Shown piece by piece: positions 31,044 through 32,186 of a DNA stretch of 32,186 nt; position 1 is the stretch's first letter, and every line of letters begins with the position of its first letter. Made by a program: the position numbers and the translations under genes. The notes below the pieces were generated by a model. That model was not told the DNA's origin, searched no databases, and saw only the letters and a program-made list of their open reading frames with translations. This stretch comes from Candidatus Blautia stercoravium (GTDB taxonomy: Bacteria > Bacillota > Clostridia > Lachnospirales > Lachnospiraceae): NCBI GenBank assembly GCA_019114495.1, contig DXFK01000010.1, positions 1 through 32,186 on the forward strand, written 5' to 3'.

Positions 31044-31859
31044 ATGGCAGAATACGAAATGTTTAAGACAACCCTGATGGGGGGATATGATAAGGAAGAG
31101 GTACAGGAACTGATTCAGAAGTTAAAGGATGAAATGGCGGAACTTCAGGTCAATTATAAGAAGCAGATTGCAGACAGAGACGCAAAGATTGCAGAACTTC
31201 AGAAAAGAATTGAGCTGAAGGAAGCCTATCAGGCCCGTATGGAAGAGGATATCAGGGAAAAATACCAGAAGTACATCGACAATTATGAGAGTATCGGAAA
31301 ACTGGTATTTGAAGCTCAGATAAAGGCGGAAGGCATGGAGCAGGAGGCACAGAAAAAGTGTGAAAAAATGATAGCCGAGGCGGAAGAAGAGGCAAAACGC
31401 CGGGTAGAGGCTGTACAGTCGGAGATTGACGACAAACTTCTGGAAGGTAAGAAGAAATATTTGGCTGTGCAGGAAGAGATGAACGGGATTGTGGAACTGA
31501 TTAATCAGGCGCAGAAAAGGTTTATGTCCTCTTATAAAGAGGTTCACCAGATTATCAGCAGTATGCCGACTTCTTTAAGCGATATCGGGGATGACGGAGA
31601 ACTGGAAGTCCATAGAATTGAACTTCCGGATGAGGAGCTGACGGAAGAGGAAAAGGACCATGAACTTCACCTGGGAGATACACAGGAACTGGATATTATG
31701 GATGCTATGGAAGATATTGCAGAATTGGAAGAGTTTGATGAAGAGGATGGAGAAGATGAAGACGAGGACAGCAGGCTGGCGCTTCAGATTTCCAAACTTT
31801 TAAGTGAAGAGGATGAAGCCATGCTCGAAGAGGAGCTGGACGGTCTTCTGAAAGAATAA
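31044..31859 (+). CDS. DivIVA-like coiled-coil protein
   Basis: A 271-residue soluble protein. The N-terminus MFKTTLMGGYDKEEVQELIQKL carries the G-Y-D-K-x-E-V pattern of DivIVA/GpsB N-terminal domains, which recognise curved membrane or partner proteins. A heptad-rich coiled coil runs from about 20 to 175. The remaining 90 residues are very acidic (EEDGEDEDEDSR region near 233), unusual for DivIVA itself. ATG at 31044 follows AGAGGTGG. Directly behind the GH18 wall enzyme, it may help place wall remodelling at the division site or pole. It is not called divIVA because the canonical gene normally sits with ylm genes. Confidence 0.75.
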   Translation: MAEYEMFKTTLMGGYDKEEVQELIQKLKDEMAELQVNYKKQIADRDAKIAELQKRIELKEAYQARMEEDIREKYQKYIDNYESIGKLVFEAQIKAEGMEQEAQKKCEKMIAEAEEEAKRRVEAVQSEIDDKLLEGKKKYLAVQEEMNGIVELINQAQKRFMSSYKEVHQIISSMPTSLSDIGDDGELEVHRIELPDEELTEEEKDHELHLGDTQELDIMDAMEDIAELEEFDEEDGEDEDEDSRLALQISKLLSEEDEAMLEEELDGLLKE

Positions 31860-31883
31860 CGAGGAATAAGAAAACAGTACTGA

Positions 31884-31947
31884 AAAAGGCTGCAGGTTTG
31901 TATCGGCTTTATAGAAAAAAGTAAAGCGGTGCAGCCGGCAGCCTTTT
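31884..31947. terminator. Terminator between the DivIVA-like gene and the right-end gene
   Basis: AAAAGGCTGC and GCAGCCTTTT make a 10-bp stem with T-rich flanks on both strands; the 44-base loop contains an inner GCTTTA / TAAAGC hairpin. It lies between convergent genes. Confidence 0.7.
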
Positions 31948-31988
31948 AGGTATGAAAAGTACAGATTGGAATTCTCTGGCACAGCTCA

Positions 31989-32186
31989 TCAGTCTTCTTC
32001 GATAATCTGCAGCTCCAGATAGTCAAAGTCCAGGATTTCAATAAAATTATCCTGAGAAAACCGTACTTTTGAAAATTTTTGAAAGTCTTTGATATTGGCA
32101 TCCAGCCATATAGGGCTTGGAAGGTCAAACTCATGACAGATACAGTCCAGACAGTGAAATACTTTTTTTGTCCGGCTGTTTTTGGT
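31989..32186 (-). CDS. C-terminal part of an unrecognised protein, cut by the right edge
   Basis: On the minus strand the frame is open from the window edge to TGA at 31991-31989, giving 65 codons. The visible product includes KVFHCLDCICHEFDLPSPIW, then DFQKFSKVRFSQDNFIEIL and an acidic end LQIIEED. Two cysteines spaced C-x2-C plus a third and a histidine nearby could bind a metal, but this is uncertain. Codon use matches its neighbours. The start lies outside the window, and I do not recognise the family; it resembles small conserved proteins of lachnospiral genomes. Confidence 0.6.
   Translation of the reverse strand, partial: TKNSRTKKVFHCLDCICHEFDLPSPIWLDANIKDFQKFSKVRFSQDNFIEILDFDYLELQIIEED

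Noticed and set aside
1..32186. CRISPR array, prophage, toxin-antitoxin pair or defence island
   Set aside because: No spaced direct repeats, phage structural genes, integrase, or recognisable toxin or nuclease genes were seen on either strand.

Overview
The window looks like a chromosomal segment of a spore-forming gut Firmicute of the Lachnospiraceae (Blautia-like) type. The evidence is the conserved block rpsF-ssb-rpsR-gdpP-rplI-dnaB, CotF-type coat proteins, a MecA adaptor, DUF951 and DUF1858 proteins, a clostridial 2[4Fe-4S] ferredoxin, strong AGGAGG ribosome binding sites and vegetative promoters with 17-base spacers. The organism is inferred from protein style only; no 16S gene is present.

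Left end (1-3570): a decaying zone. It holds a gene cut by the window edge, a 53-codon scrap of an IS3-family transposase, a glycosyltransferase-2 pseudogene that has lost the segments carrying its DxD and QxxRW motifs, two small CotF-like coat genes, what looks like an internally deleted FAD-oxidoreductase remnant, and an intact tocopherol-cyclase-like gene.

3650-8441: peptidase T (minus), then a tight plus-strand operon lrgA-lrgB-cytidylate kinase-like-GntR(FadR type)-EamA exporter. Its sigma-A promoter is followed directly by a perfect 15-base palindrome of the TGGT-N3-ACCA type bound by FadR/PdhR/LldR-family regulators, so the operon is probably controlled by its own fourth gene. LrgAB homologues import pyruvate in Bacillus, which makes pyruvate sensing a testable idea. 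feoA-feoB (minus) end in a shared hairpin with this operon.

10660-17765: an initiator tRNA-Met (minus), a DUF1275 membrane protein with an overlapping AraC regulator, a GH13 alpha-glucosidase, a second AraC regulator, and a cytoplasmic right-handed beta-helix protein recognised as a GH120 beta-xylosidase with both catalytic acids in place. This is a small carbohydrate-use region.

17790-24930: class B sortase, sirtuin and DUF951, then the replication/ribosome block. Promoters are visible before rpsF (starting in the DUF951 stop region) and before gdpP.

24956-32186: thiC with a TPP riboswitch and terminator, a divergent MerR gene, a 56-residue ferredoxin too short for many gene finders, a DUF1858 protein, mecA, a 184-nt candidate 6S RNA with its own promoter and long closing stem, a small unknown gene, a membrane-anchored GH18 protein followed by a DivIVA-like coiled-coil protein, and a gene cut by the right edge. 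No prophage, CRISPR array, complete insertion sequence or obvious defence system was seen.
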